Assembly: GCF_018424685.1 (NCBI RefSeq)
Contig: NZ_QTKX01000001.1
Coordinates: 1,116,001-1,180,000, forward strand
DNA: 64,000 bases
Reading direction: 5' to 3'
Source: Mesobacillus boroniphilus
GTDB taxonomy: Bacteria > Bacillota > Bacilli > Bacillales > Cytobacillaceae
Below the pieces are notes generated by a model that was not told the DNA's origin, made no database searches, and saw nothing but the letters and a program-made list of their open reading frames with translations. Both the position numbers and the translations under genes were made by a program. How positions within the stretch are numbered: position 1 is the first letter of the stretch; each line of letters starts with the position of its first letter. Below are positions 39,697 through 49,219 of the stretch, in pieces.

Positions 39697-40545
39697 TTAT
39701 TTTCCATCATATCCAAAATTCATATGTTGATAGCGGCCTTTAATAATTTGGTAAATGCCGTATAAAATTAATCCCACTGCCACAATTGCCAGCAGAACCT
39801 GTCCGAACGGCTGGTTTGCTAATTCTGTTAAAGCACCGCCCAGTCCTTTTGATTCATTCGGATTATGTGTGTAGGCTGTGCGGATGAAGAAAAAACCAAC
39901 CATACTTAGTACAATCCCTCGTGAAATCAAGCCAATCTTACCTGACAGTCGTGCGATTTTCAGTTCCTTATCATTCATTTCATATGTTTTGAATTTAGAC
40001 ATGAATTTCTCTTTTAGCCCACTATAAATTTCGAAAACACCATATCCAATAATAATTGCTCCGACCATTCCGACTAACCATATGCCAAATGGTTGTTCCA
40101 TTAACTTAGCGGAAATGGTTTCCTCCGAATTTCCACTACCAGCGGAACCAGTGTTACTAGCTAATTTTATTGCACCAAATGCTAAATTCGAATAAATGAA
40201 TCCACTGATGAAATAACCAGTCCTTTTTGCCAGCCCTTTAGCATCAGTTCCTTCATTTTCCGGATCCTTAATTGCTTTGATAAAATCCCACAAAATGTAA
40301 CCGATTAAGCCAATTCCGATGATCCATAATGCAACTTCACCAAATGGCATTTCAGCGATTGATTGGAGAGCACCTGATGCACCGGTCGTGTCACCGCTTG
40401 GGCCGAATGCGGCTAAAGCTGCGAGTATCCCAATCATTCCGTACACAATTCCCTTGGCAACATAACCGAAACGACCAAACCGGCGCACCCATGGTTTCAC
40501 TTCTCTCATTTTATCTTTAATTTCTACACTTGTCGGTGAATTCAT
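39697..40545 (-). CDS. DUF1206 membrane protein
   Basis: A 282-residue membrane protein with about six transmembrane segments built as three tandem units, each with a conserved pattern. RRFGRFGYVAKGIVYGMIG, KRTGYFISGFIYSNLAFGA and RLSGKIGLISRGIVLSMVG are the three openings, and each unit has a later QPFG or MPFG turn. This matches DUF1206 exactly in layout. Function unknown; in Bacillaceae such genes are often solitary. The start ATG at 40545 precedes MNSPTSVEIKDKM. Confidence 0.9.
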   Translation of the reverse strand: MNSPTSVEIKDKMREVKPWVRRFGRFGYVAKGIVYGMIGILAALAAFGPSGDTTGASGALQSIAEMPFGEVALWIIGIGLIGYILWDFIKAIKDPENEGTDAKGLAKRTGYFISGFIYSNLAFGAIKLASNTGSAGSGNSEETISAKLMEQPFGIWLVGMVGAIIIGYGVFEIYSGLKEKFMSKFKTYEMNDKELKIARLSGKIGLISRGIVLSMVGFFFIRTAYTHNPNESKGLGGALTELANQPFGQVLLAIVAVGLILYGIYQIIKGRYQHMNFGYDGK

Positions 40546-40836
40546 ATAATGTACACTTCCTCTACAGGTCTCTTATTGAAACAAGTTCCCTGTTTACCTA
40601 AAAAAGAAACAACTATAAGCATCAACCTGTTGACAAAGTCCAGAAAAATAGAAATTCCCATAATGTGTCCTCCGTAAATTGCACTTAAATGTTATTATTT
40701 GTTTTTTTCGTTTCAAATATTTGTTAGATAAAAATACTTTAAGAAGTGAATGATAAGAAGTGTGAACTTTGAAATTTGTATTTTTCACCATTTTTTGTAA
40801 ATGATAAGAGAAAATATCTGAGGGGGCTGAATTCAT

Positions 40837-41841
40837 ATGGTAGAACACTTGCCTAAAATAACATCTGCTGAGATATCTATGTTGTGGAGTGCTTATATAA
40901 GTGACACCATGTCAATTTGCATCCTCAAACATTTTTTGCATACATGCGAAGATCAGGACGTCAAGCCTATACTTGAACTTGCCCTTAGCTACTCTAAGGA
41001 CCATGAGGGAAAAATATCGGATTTATTTGAAAAAGAGGGAATTCCTCTGCCTGAAGGTTTTGGAGATCAGGATGTAAACTTGAAAGCAAAAAAGCTTTTT
41101 TCAGATGTAACATACATGCGTTACCTACACCACATGGCGAGAACAGGGTTGAATTCTTTCAGCCTTGCTAAGTCAATTTCCGCTCGGAAAGATATCCGGT
41201 CATTATTCAAGGAGTTCTTACATCAAGCAGAAGAGTTGTACGACCGAAATACAGAAATGATGCAGGAGAAAGGGGTTTTCATCCGCTCCCCTTACATTGA
41301 TTATCCGGAAAAGGTAGAATATGTTACAGATAGGAAATTCCTTGGAGGCCTTATTGGTCACCGCAGACCGCTCCTTGCGTTAGAAATTGCTCATTTAGGG
41401 ATTAATATTGAAGTAGCAAATGTGGCCAAGACTCTCCTTTTAGGATTTAGCCAGGTTGCCCAGTCCCAAAAGCTTAGTGACTACTTTAAAACTGGGTATG
41501 AATTAGGAAAAGATTTAGTTGAAGATTTAATGATCAAACTAAAAGAAGATGATAATTCCTATCCCTCCACATGGGATTCTACAATCACCAAAAGCACGGA
41601 AGCCCCATTTTCGGATAAATTAATGTTATTTCATACGAATGCACAAAGTGCCATCGGATTAGGAGACTTTGGTCTTGCAATTTCGGCATCACTCCGGAAA
41701 GATTTGACCGTTCTTTATGAAGGGTATATTCTCCGGTTAGGCTCATTTACAGAAGATGGAGCGACACTCTTGATTGAACATGGCTGGTTTGAAAAACCTC
41801 CCCAATCAATTGATAGAGAAAAAATCAGAAACCAAAGGTAA
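40837..41841 (+). CDS. DUF3231 protein
   Basis: A 334-residue soluble, mostly helical protein with two related halves of about 165 residues, each a ferritin-like-looking four-helix unit. It includes SAEISMLWSAYISDTMSIC at the start of the first and STEAPFSDKLMLFHTNAQS in the second. This fits the DUF3231 family found only in Bacillaceae, mostly expressed late in growth or spores. AGGGGGC precedes the ATG. No catalytic residues can be assigned. Confidence 0.88.
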   Translation: MVEHLPKITSAEISMLWSAYISDTMSICILKHFLHTCEDQDVKPILELALSYSKDHEGKISDLFEKEGIPLPEGFGDQDVNLKAKKLFSDVTYMRYLHHMARTGLNSFSLAKSISARKDIRSLFKEFLHQAEELYDRNTEMMQEKGVFIRSPYIDYPEKVEYVTDRKFLGGLIGHRRPLLALEIAHLGINIEVANVAKTLLLGFSQVAQSQKLSDYFKTGYELGKDLVEDLMIKLKEDDNSYPSTWDSTITKSTEAPFSDKLMLFHTNAQSAIGLGDFGLAISASLRKDLTVLYEGYILRLGSFTEDGATLLIEHGWFEKPPQSIDREKIRNQR

Positions 41842-41967
41842 TAGTGGGGCAGCTGCAGTAGCTTCAATAACACTTCCGAAAGACTTTCAATACAAAGCCT
41901 TTTGTTCATCTAATAAGAAACAGATCGAATAGTATTGTTTCAAATGGGTGCTTTTATAAAAAGAAAA

Positions 41968-41996
41968 GTGCATTGATGAGAGAACGATCAATGCAC
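41968..41996 (-). terminator. Terminator for the YdeI-like gene
   Basis: GTGCATTGAT and ATCAATGCAC form a perfect 10-bp stem; the T-rich tail lies on the minus strand. Confidence 0.75.
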
Positions 41997-42063
41997 CTGG
42001 GAGGTAGGGAGCTACACAAATGATAAGTTTTTTTTGTTCGTTACTTATAACGACAAATGATGT

Positions 42064-42714
42064 CTATTTCTTTTTCTGGCGATAGAGATCAAAGGTTTTA
42101 TACCCTTGTGATAAGATATCGACCATTATTGATTGGCGATTATCACGTGTTTTTTGTTGTTTAGCAGAAAAAATATAACGAGCCCAATCTTTTTGATAAC
42201 CTGGTGTTAGTTCCTTATAAAATCTTAGCTCGTCGGGATGATCCGATAGCAGCTTTTCAATATCTTTTACTTTATCCTCATAATCTGCTACACACTGACT
42301 TGCTGCGGCACTCTTCTTTGCTTTCTTTTTTTCACGCTTTAATCCAATTACAGTAAATACCTCATCCATGCTCAACATTCGCGAAAATTTGATATCGCTG
42401 TCTTCCACATACCCGTCTTCGCCAACTTTCATTGCAGGAAAGATTTCATCCCTGTGAATGAAAGTTTCATACACCTTATTTCCTTTCTTGGGATATGCAA
42501 AAAATAAGTACCCTTTTTCTTGTAATTTTTGCTTATTGATGATGGTTTGAGTGTACTCAGCCATTTGCTCAAGAGTTTCTACAAAGATGAAAATCGCATC
42601 ATGGTTTTCAGACAATACGGTTTTATAGCCATTAAACAAATCATAACCATTTGGTTGATTAAGTACGGCCAGATTTTCATACTTCTCGAGATTTAGTTTA
42701 TTTATAATTGACAT
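42064..42714 (-). CDS. YdeI/OmpD-associated-type protein
   Basis: A 216-residue cytosolic protein. The C-terminal part (about 165-200) has ELTPGYQKDWARYIFSAK, the YdeI/OmdA landmark (often written as the bacteriocin-resistance or DUF1905-associated tail). The N-terminal half resembles DUF3052-like folds, with FIFVETLEQMAEYTQ. ATG 42714 is preferred over 42720 because AAAGAGG then has a normal nine-base spacing. The function of the family is not settled. Confidence 0.75.
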   Translation of the reverse strand: MSIINKLNLEKYENLAVLNQPNGYDLFNGYKTVLSENHDAIFIFVETLEQMAEYTQTIINKQKLQEKGYLFFAYPKKGNKVYETFIHRDEIFPAMKVGEDGYVEDSDIKFSRMLSMDEVFTVIGLKREKKKAKKSAAASQCVADYEDKVKDIEKLLSDHPDELRFYKELTPGYQKDWARYIFSAKQQKTRDNRQSIMVDILSQGYKTFDLYRQKKK

Positions 42715-42863
42715 ATTCATCTACCTCTTTAAAAAGAATCTACCTCACTAATCATACAAGGTTCATCTTGAAGAATCCAATATATTTATGATTATTCCCA
42801 TCCTCTTCAGGTGACGGAATTGTAGGCTGATCATTTGTTGAATATGCTATACTTTAGATACTT

Positions 42864-42898
42864 AGAGCAAACTGATTATTCAGTCTTGCTCTTTTTTT
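42864..42898 (+). terminator. Leader terminator upstream of the ECF sigma gene (possible attenuator)
   Basis: AGAGCAA-ACTGA pairs with TCAGT-TTGCTCT (one bulge) around TTAT and is followed by seven T. A TATACT box lies just upstream (42848-42853), so any message from it would meet this hairpin within the first 40 bases, about 75 bp before the sigma gene start. Confidence 0.75.
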
Positions 42899-42974
42899 CA
42901 TGGGAATCGAAAATTCAATGAAACGTTTTACATATCCTGTTTGTCTAACAGTGGAAGAAGGGAGGGGCACTGGT

Positions 42975-43499
42975 TTGGCAGAGATCAAGAAGGTACGCCG
43001 TGCAATTAATGGGAACAAGAAGGCTTTCCAAGAATTGATGGAGGAAGAGAAAGTCAGGCTATATAAAATAGCTTATGTTTATATGAAAAATGAAGCTGAT
43101 GCGCTGGAGGTTTTTCATGAAACAGTTTATAAGGCGCTGGTGTCTATTGGTAATTTGAAGGAGGAGCGCTACTTCTCTACGTGGATCACGCGGATTCTCA
43201 TCAATAATGCGGTTGATCTTTTACGAAAAAAGAAAAGGGTCATACCGATGGAACGGAATACGCTGGAAAATAAGGCAGCTCATTATTTCGAGACTGAACG
43301 CCATCCGGAACTGCTTGAGGCAGTGATGGAGCTGGATGAAAAGTATAAGGAAGTATTGATTCTGCGATTTTATCGGGATTTGTCAGTGAAGGAAATTGCA
43401 GAAATCTTAGATTGTCCTGAAGGTACGCTAAAAACGAAAATCCACCGCGGAGTGGGTTTATTAAGAAATAAGTTAAAGGAGGATTGTGTGAATGAGTAA
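42975..43499 (+). CDS. ECF-type sigma-70 factor
   Basis: A 174-residue sigma factor with region 2 (about 8-80: KAFQELMEEEKVRLYKIAYVYMKNEADALEV) and region 4 (about 115-165, with LILRFYRDLSVKEIAEIL and GTLKTKIHRG as the helix-turn-helix). It matches the SigV/SigW-sized group whose partner is a DUF4179 protein. TTG 42975 follows GGGAGGGG; an upstream in-frame ATG at 42900 is less likely. The stop overlaps the downstream start by eight bases. The leader carries a terminator that could gate its expression. Confidence 0.88.
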   Translation: MAEIKKVRRAINGNKKAFQELMEEEKVRLYKIAYVYMKNEADALEVFHETVYKALVSIGNLKEERYFSTWITRILINNAVDLLRKKKRVIPMERNTLENKAAHYFETERHPELLEAVMELDEKYKEVLILRFYRDLSVKEIAEILDCPEGTLKTKIHRGVGLLRNKLKEDCVNE

Positions 43500-44793
43500 C
43501 CAATTCCCGGATTTGAAGAGTGAAATGGATCAAATATCGGTGCCAGTGGAAAAGCTGGATGCGATTATTGCCAAGACGGTTAATGACACGAAAGTGAAAA
43601 AGCCTAAAAAACGTGTTATCTTCTATTCCATGAGTGCTGCGGTTGTCGGTTTCGGCTTGTTTGTCGGCTCGGCGATGGTTTCTCCTGCCATGGCGAAGGT
43701 CGCATCGAATATTCCTGTCGTTGGTACTTTTTTCAATGATGTAGGAGATGAGGGGCTAAAGATAGCCGGGAAAAAAGGATTAACACAGGTTATCGATCAG
43801 ACGGCAAAAGATAATGGAATTACGCTGACAATTAATGAAGTTTTTTACGATGGCACCCGTTTGACATTAGGATACACACAGGAATCACTATTGCCTTTGG
43901 GTGAGCTCGAGCGTCCTGCGATAAAAGTGGACGGCAAGGAAATCAATTTCAGCTCCGGATATTCCGGTGAATATGTGACACCACAAAGATACAAGGGCGT
44001 AGTTGATATTACGCCGACTGAAGAGCTGCCTGAAGAATTCGAAATGAATGTTCGAATTGATGCGGTAGGACTCGTACCAGGCTATTGGTCGTACCAGTTC
44101 TCTGTCAGACAATCTAATGATGTGACAGTCATCAGACCTACCGTGATAAAAAAGCTTGAGGGTGCTGAAATCAGTGTGAATTCATTGAAGATTGGACCTG
44201 CTGGCACGGATTTGAATGTAAACGTTATTGCCGAAACTGAAATACTGGACCCTTACAGCCTGGATTTTTACCTGATTGACGACAAAGGGAATGTCATAAA
44301 TCCCCTAAAGGGAAGCGGTTATGGAGACACAGTCGCTGGAAAAGAGCATGCAACCTTGCAAAGGCTTTATGAGCCCCTTGATGAGGGAGTGCGGAGCGTT
44401 AAAGTCATCCCTTATGTTTTAACATTTCCACAGGGAGATCTTAAAGAAGAATCTGTTAGTCTCGATGGAATTGAATTGCCTTTTACCATGAGCCAGGGTG
44501 AATTTGGGGACTTGATTATAACGGATATCAAGTATTCCGAGAACCGCGCAGTCGTGTACTTTGAAGTGAAAAGTGAGGCTGTAATTGATAATCGGACATC
44601 CGTGAATCCTGTTTGGATCGAGGATGAAAATGGAAAAAGGTTAATTGTCGATGAAAAACCATTTGCCGAACGAATCAAGGATAATCGTTTTAAACATGAG
44701 TTCGAAACAGGAAAGAAGAAGGGGTTGAAGCTGAAGACTCATCACCAGCCTATGCCGGAAATATTTGAAGGATTTGAGATTGAAATCCCCTAA
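43492..44793 (+). CDS. DUF4179 anti-sigma factor
   Basis: A 433-residue membrane protein. Residues about 1-40 are cytosolic and would bind the sigma factor; one transmembrane segment follows (YSMSAAVVGFGLFVGSAMV); the remainder is extracytoplasmic with DUF4179 (about 60-160, from VPVVGTFFNDVG) and a DUF5643-like C-terminal half. Its start overlaps the sigma gene by eight bases, so the pair is translated together. Release would need regulated proteolysis, as in RsiV or RsiW. The signal is unknown. Confidence 0.87.
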   Translation: MSNQFPDLKSEMDQISVPVEKLDAIIAKTVNDTKVKKPKKRVIFYSMSAAVVGFGLFVGSAMVSPAMAKVASNIPVVGTFFNDVGDEGLKIAGKKGLTQVIDQTAKDNGITLTINEVFYDGTRLTLGYTQESLLPLGELERPAIKVDGKEINFSSGYSGEYVTPQRYKGVVDITPTEELPEEFEMNVRIDAVGLVPGYWSYQFSVRQSNDVTVIRPTVIKKLEGAEISVNSLKIGPAGTDLNVNVIAETEILDPYSLDFYLIDDKGNVINPLKGSGYGDTVAGKEHATLQRLYEPLDEGVRSVKVIPYVLTFPQGDLKEESVSLDGIELPFTMSQGEFGDLIITDIKYSENRAVVYFEVKSEAVIDNRTSVNPVWIEDENGKRLIVDEKPFAERIKDNRFKHEFETGKKKGLKLKTHHQPMPEIFEGFEIEIP

Positions 44794-44817
44794 AACGCAT
44801 TTTGAGGCCAGTAACAA

Positions 44818-44854
44818 GAAAAGGACGCATACATTCAGTATGCGTCCTTTTCTT
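44818..44854 (+). terminator. Strong rho-independent terminator after the anti-sigma gene
   Basis: GAAAAGGACGCATAC and GTATGCGTCCTTTTC form a perfect 15-bp stem around ATTCA, with a short T-rich tail. Confidence 0.9.
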
Positions 44855-45073
44855 CATTAAATTGGTTAGGAATTGGATCCAGAGTTTTTCTGTGTTGGGG
44901 AATTTGAGAAAGCAATTCCAGTTTTATTTATAACTTGCAGCAGTCCATTTATATGTTACTCATGTGATGAAGTTACTACGAAGGTAAAATTGTATTTTAA
45001 AATACATGTTCAACCTCAATAAACGGATTAATATATTGTATCGTACCTGGAATTCCTTTGAATGAGGTGAATC

Positions 45074-45634
45074 ATGTATTTCTTGAAATCAATTTCAGAT
45101 GATGTCCAGCTTGCCCAATTAGAATTTGGTAAACATCACAAAACGAAGAGGCTTATTTTTGGATCCGTGCTCGCCTGTATGGCTGCTGTATTTCAGGCAG
45201 CGGGGGGCTATTTACCGGGAATCGGGTATTTGATCAGCCCATTAGCCACTCTGCCCATTTTGATTTGTGCAATGTTTTCCCTTCCGATTGGAGTATTGTC
45301 TTATATTCTTACTATTATATTGCTGATTATTGTGGAGCCAAGCGAACTAATCGTGTTTCCTTTTACAACAGGATTATTAGGTCTTGGAATAGGTGTTGGT
45401 TTTTCCTTTTTAAGAAAGAGACTAAGCATCATTTCTGTTGGTGCAATTTCCTTATTGATTGGTATCATGATTTTAATATATGTTTTCCGCTTCCCAATTC
45501 TTGGTCCGACCTTATCGGGTTCCATTTCATTCCTTACAACTGTGAGTATTTCTTCATTTGCTTTCTTTTATAGCGTGTTATGGGTTGAGATCGGATTATT
45601 CTTTTTTAAAAGATTACGGCCCATTGCGACATAG
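45074..45634 (+). CDS. Unknown membrane protein with six hydrophobic segments
   Basis: A 186-residue integral membrane protein starting MYFLKSISDDVQLAQLEFGK, after which five or six hydrophobic segments follow. GGYLPGIGYLISPLATLPIL and FPFTTGLLGLGIGVGFSFL are characteristic stretches. The layout recalls small ECF-type S components or YybS-like proteins, but no family is certain. AATGAGGTGA precedes the ATG. Single gene. Confidence 0.65.
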   Translation: MYFLKSISDDVQLAQLEFGKHHKTKRLIFGSVLACMAAVFQAAGGYLPGIGYLISPLATLPILICAMFSLPIGVLSYILTIILLIIVEPSELIVFPFTTGLLGLGIGVGFSFLRKRLSIISVGAISLLIGIMILIYVFRFPILGPTLSGSISFLTTVSISSFAFFYSVLWVEIGLFFFKRLRPIAT

Positions 45635-45661
45635 TGAGCCCATAGTAATTCCCATAAAAAA

Positions 45662-45687
45662 ACAAACAAGGGAGGGCTCTCTTGTTT
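45662..45687 (-). terminator. Terminator for the sugar dehydrogenase-like pseudogene
   Basis: AAACAAGGGAG pairs with CTCTCTTGTTT; the A-rich left flank gives a T run on the minus strand. Confidence 0.7.
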
Positions 45688-45712
45688 ATCTTATATTTTG
45701 ATTCAATTAGTA

Positions 45713-47127
45713 TTATCGAACGATTTCAAAAACAGTACCCTGGTTGAAATCTGCTACTTTCATCGAGCCGTAAACCCCTAAATATAGCCTGGACTGATCC
45801 TGGTTGGTCCCCAAACTAACATAATAGGCAGATTGTGAGCCGAAATTATATTCCGTTTCAATAACACTGAAATCGTTCAGTTTACCATCTGTTCTTAACC
45901 TGGTATAAGCTAAAAATCCTCTGCCAGGACCCTGCCTTTTTTCCTTCCTGGCAAGATCGGTAAACACCACGGTTCCCGTTAAATCCGGGATTCCATTCCC
46001 GACATATGGCTGAACTCCTGTAAGTGCTGTTCCTCCGAATCTATCAGATCGAGGTTCATCATGAAAATAACTCGTTAAAGGCAGAATACGCCTAACTGAA
46101 GATTTTACTGCTTCATTATAAAAGGCAATAGTTTTTTCATCCAGTGTCGAATTTTCCGAGCAGTCCCTTATCATCGAAGTAGGGAAAGCACCTTCCCACC
46201 CTCGCCAGCCCAAGTTAATAAACCCATCCTGATTTGGTTCAATTCCCATCGAATAAGCTTGAATAAGCTGCGTAACCGGTATTGGTTTATATTGAATGAA
46301 TGAAAAAATCGACTCAACCAAATGCTGACCGACATTTCCAGCATACTTGATATACTGGTTATATAACCTTTGAAATGAGATGCCTGGAATATTCCGAACC
46401 CCTTTGGCAATGACCGTAAGAGTTTCCTGAATAGGTAAGGGAAGTTCATTAAAACGGGTCACTGCCGGTGGATTATGGATAAATGTATTATTGTTTGTAT
46501 CAATTTCAATGATTTTTCCGGCAATTTCCATATCATCCTGGCTCAAATTAAATGGATCATAGCCGGATCCACCATCTCCAGTTGTTAAAACAAGTTTTCT
46601 GTTTCAGGTGAAAAGTTTAAGCTATTGACTCCATTATGATTGGAAAAGGGTCTTCTTAAGTTAAGCAATGTCCGACGTCTTTGAGGCTGGCCATTCGATT
46701 TCAAAATCCATTCTTCAACTGTATCAATATGATCATATTGATTTTCTCTATTCTGCCATTTTAGATTTAAGGTTTTCGGATCACACGGGTCAGGCTTAAA
46801 AGAGTCAGCAGGAGCACCCGGCCCCTGTGTTCCAGCTACAGAATAATGAAGGTAAAAAAGACCGTTATAATTAAACCCTGGATGAAATGCAAGTCCTAAC
46901 AATCCCCGTTCATCATATCCGCCACTAGTTTCACCTAACTTTATGATTCGCGGGCGAATATCAAAAAAAGTCTTAATAACACCGTTTCTTATGTAAAAGA
47001 TTTCTCCAACCTGAGTTACAATAAATAAACTTTCAATTGAGTCGCCCGGAAGTATAGCAGTTTTCAAAACAGTGGGTAAATTGATTTTGCTGACAATGGG
47101 CCGTAAACCAACCTTAACTTTCTTCAC
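45713..47127 (-). pseudogene. PQQ-dependent sugar dehydrogenase-like (glucose/sorbosone dehydrogenase) protein, frameshifted
   Basis: The N-terminal half (46585-47127) starts MKKVKVGLRPIVSKINLPTV and has the early propeller motif DERGLLGLAFHPGFNYNG, then loses register at FSPETENLF. The C-terminal half resumes LVLTTGDGGSGYDPFNLS and runs on to 45713, including GWRGWEGAFPTS. Adding one A to the AAAA run near 46602 (minus strand) restores a single protein of about 470 residues. No signal peptide is seen. Members of this beta-propeller family oxidise aldoses with PQQ. Error and real decay are both possible. Confidence 0.82.
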
Positions 47128-47334
47128 CTGATTTTACCCTCCTTGTTTATGGTTTTCTTTTATAAGAATATGATTGGAACTATTTTATAAGTACCACTCC
47201 AGGATGAGGGTATATTTGATAATAAATGATGTGTGCAACTGCATCCGTTATTTTAATGGAAAATTCTGCTGATTTTATCCTGATAAAAATTTATACTAGA
47301 AAAAGAGAGTTTTAGATAATGAGGAGTTCTGATT

Positions 47335-48027
47335 ATGTACAAAATCATGCTTATTGAAGATGATCCGCAGCTTTGTGGACTTATCAAGGAAAATTTGGAG
47401 CGGTATGGGTATAATGTGGCTTTGCCGTCTAATTTTATGAATATAGAAGAAGAGTTTCTGACAATTGATCCAGATCTTGTTTTGTTGGATATTAATCTGC
47501 CATATTATGATGGCTATTATTTATGCAGGAGTTTCAGACAGAAATCCACTATACCGATCCTGATGATTTCGGCTAGAAGCCAGGAGATGGACCAGATCAT
47601 GGCGATCGAACTCGGAGCAGATGATTTCATTACGAAGCCATTTACGTTCGACATGCTACAGTCCAAAGTAAAAGCTACAATCAGACGGGTGTACGGGGAA
47701 TATGCTTTCAAGGATGAGAAAAACTCCTGTGTAGGTCCATTATGCCTGAAAGAAAAGACATTGAGCCTGGAATACATGGACACCAAAGTCGAGCTTTCTA
47801 AGAACGTCTTTAAGCTAATGAAAAAATTGATGGAGAACGCGAATTCATTTATCTCCAGAGAAGAGTTGATTGAAGAAGTTTGGGATTCGGTTACCTTCGT
47901 CGATGATAATACACTTACAGTCAATATGACGAGGATTAAACAAACTCTGTCAGAGATGGGACTAAAGGATTTGATCAAAAGCAAAAGAGGAGTAGGATAC
48001 ATGCTGCAGTATCCTGCGGTTGATTGA
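47335..48027 (+). CDS. OmpR-family response regulator, BceR-like
   Basis: A 230-residue two-component regulator. The receiver domain (about 1-115) has the phosphorylation site Asp52 in LVLLDINLPYYDG with Asp9/Asp10 nearby; the winged-helix output domain covers about 130-228 (TVNMTRIKQTLSEMG). Together with the short kinase and the ABC genes downstream it forms a BceRS-type peptide-antibiotic sensing system. The kinase start follows its stop after one base. Confidence 0.92.
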   Translation: MYKIMLIEDDPQLCGLIKENLERYGYNVALPSNFMNIEEEFLTIDPDLVLLDINLPYYDGYYLCRSFRQKSTIPILMISARSQEMDQIMAIELGADDFITKPFTFDMLQSKVKATIRRVYGEYAFKDEKNSCVGPLCLKEKTLSLEYMDTKVELSKNVFKLMKKLMENANSFISREELIEEVWDSVTFVDDNTLTVNMTRIKQTLSEMGLKDLIKSKRGVGYMLQYPAVD

Positions 48028-48028
48028 C

Positions 48029-49024
48029 ATGCTTAATGCTTTCTTAAAAGATCGATTGCTGCTTATTTTACTTTACATATTGAATTTGACCTGCATTTTA
48101 TTGTTTTTCTATCTTAGTGTGCCGGCGGATACTGAGTTTTTTTATCCATTGTCAATCGGACTATTTTTGCTGCTGATTTTTTTACTTATTGATTGGTTGA
48201 AATTTTACCCGGCCTACAGAGCAGCTGCTCAGCAGATTAGGGGTCACGACGTCGAGCTGCAGGCCCATACGGAGGAACAGAAGGTTTTTAAGCAATTATT
48301 AGAGAAGGCAGTTAGTGAACAATCTCAAAAATATAACAATTTGAAAGAGCAAAATATGGAGAGACTCTACTTTCTGTCCCATTGGATGCACCACTTAAAG
48401 ACTCCCGTTTCAGTGATCGAGCTGATTATCAATAATGAAGAAAAGTCACAGGTGCTGGAAAAAATCCAAAAGGAAAATAAAAGGATGCATTCTTCGATTG
48501 AACAAGGGCTTACGATGATTCGTATGGATAGCTTTGAAAATGACTTTGAACTCAAGTCTGTAGACGTACTCGCTACTTTACGGAAGCTTATTAATGGGAG
48601 GAAGAGGGAGTGGATATATAATTCTATTTTTCCCACAATCGATTTTGAGGAGGAGAATGCACTAATCATCACGGATCCGAAATGGAATGAGATATTAATC
48701 GAGCAAATTATTTCCAACGCTATCAAATATTCAAGTGTGAAGGAAGGAAGCAAGAAGCTAGTTTTTAAGGTTGAAAGGGTTGGCGAACATATCCACCTAT
48801 CAGTCATAGACGAGGGGGTAGGCATTCCCGAATATGATCTTGAGCGAGTTTTCCAGCCATTTTTCACAGGGGAAAACGGAAGAAGGCATTCAGACTCAAC
48901 CGGTATAGGGCTTTATCTCAGCAAAAGAATCGCTGATCAAATAGGGGCATCAATTGAGATCAAATCTTGGATAGATAAAGGAACAACTGTCAAAATCAAA
49001 TGGTTAGCTGGAAAAAAGCCATGA
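48029..49024 (+). CDS. Intramembrane-sensing histidine kinase, BceS-like
   Basis: A 331-residue kinase with two transmembrane segments (about 10-30 and 38-57) separated by only a few residues, hence no real sensor domain outside the cell. The phosphoacceptor is His121 in HWMHHLKTPVSVIEL. The ATPase domain shows ISNAIKYSS and DEGVGIPEYDLERVFQPFFTG. This is the BceS-type architecture, in which the partner ABC permease does the sensing. ATG 48029 is listed; an in-frame TTG at 48020 is also possible. A terminator follows, so kinase and transporter are separate units. Confidence 0.9.
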   Translation: MLNAFLKDRLLLILLYILNLTCILLFFYLSVPADTEFFYPLSIGLFLLLIFLLIDWLKFYPAYRAAAQQIRGHDVELQAHTEEQKVFKQLLEKAVSEQSQKYNNLKEQNMERLYFLSHWMHHLKTPVSVIELIINNEEKSQVLEKIQKENKRMHSSIEQGLTMIRMDSFENDFELKSVDVLATLRKLINGRKREWIYNSIFPTIDFEEENALIITDPKWNEILIEQIISNAIKYSSVKEGSKKLVFKVERVGEHIHLSVIDEGVGIPEYDLERVFQPFFTGENGRRHSDSTGIGLYLSKRIADQIGASIEIKSWIDKGTTVKIKWLAGKKP

Positions 49025-49034
49025 TCCTTTTCTG

Positions 49035-49064
49035 ATACCTTACAAAAGTGTAAGGTATTTTTTG
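49035..49064 (+). terminator. Rho-independent terminator between the kinase gene and the ABC operon
   Basis: ATACCTTACA and TGTAAGGTAT form a perfect 10-bp stem with a T6 tail. Confidence 0.88.
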
Positions 49065-49219
49065 GCTTTGTCGATGGCTGATTTGATTAGAGTGACTTAA
49101 TATGAAGTTATAAAAGATTAGGTGTACGAGGAGCCGCTTGAGACAAAATATCGGGAAATAGTCGTGAGAATGTCTGAACCTGGGCCTACTTCGGACGAAA
49201 ACCAAAGGGAGGAAAAAGA

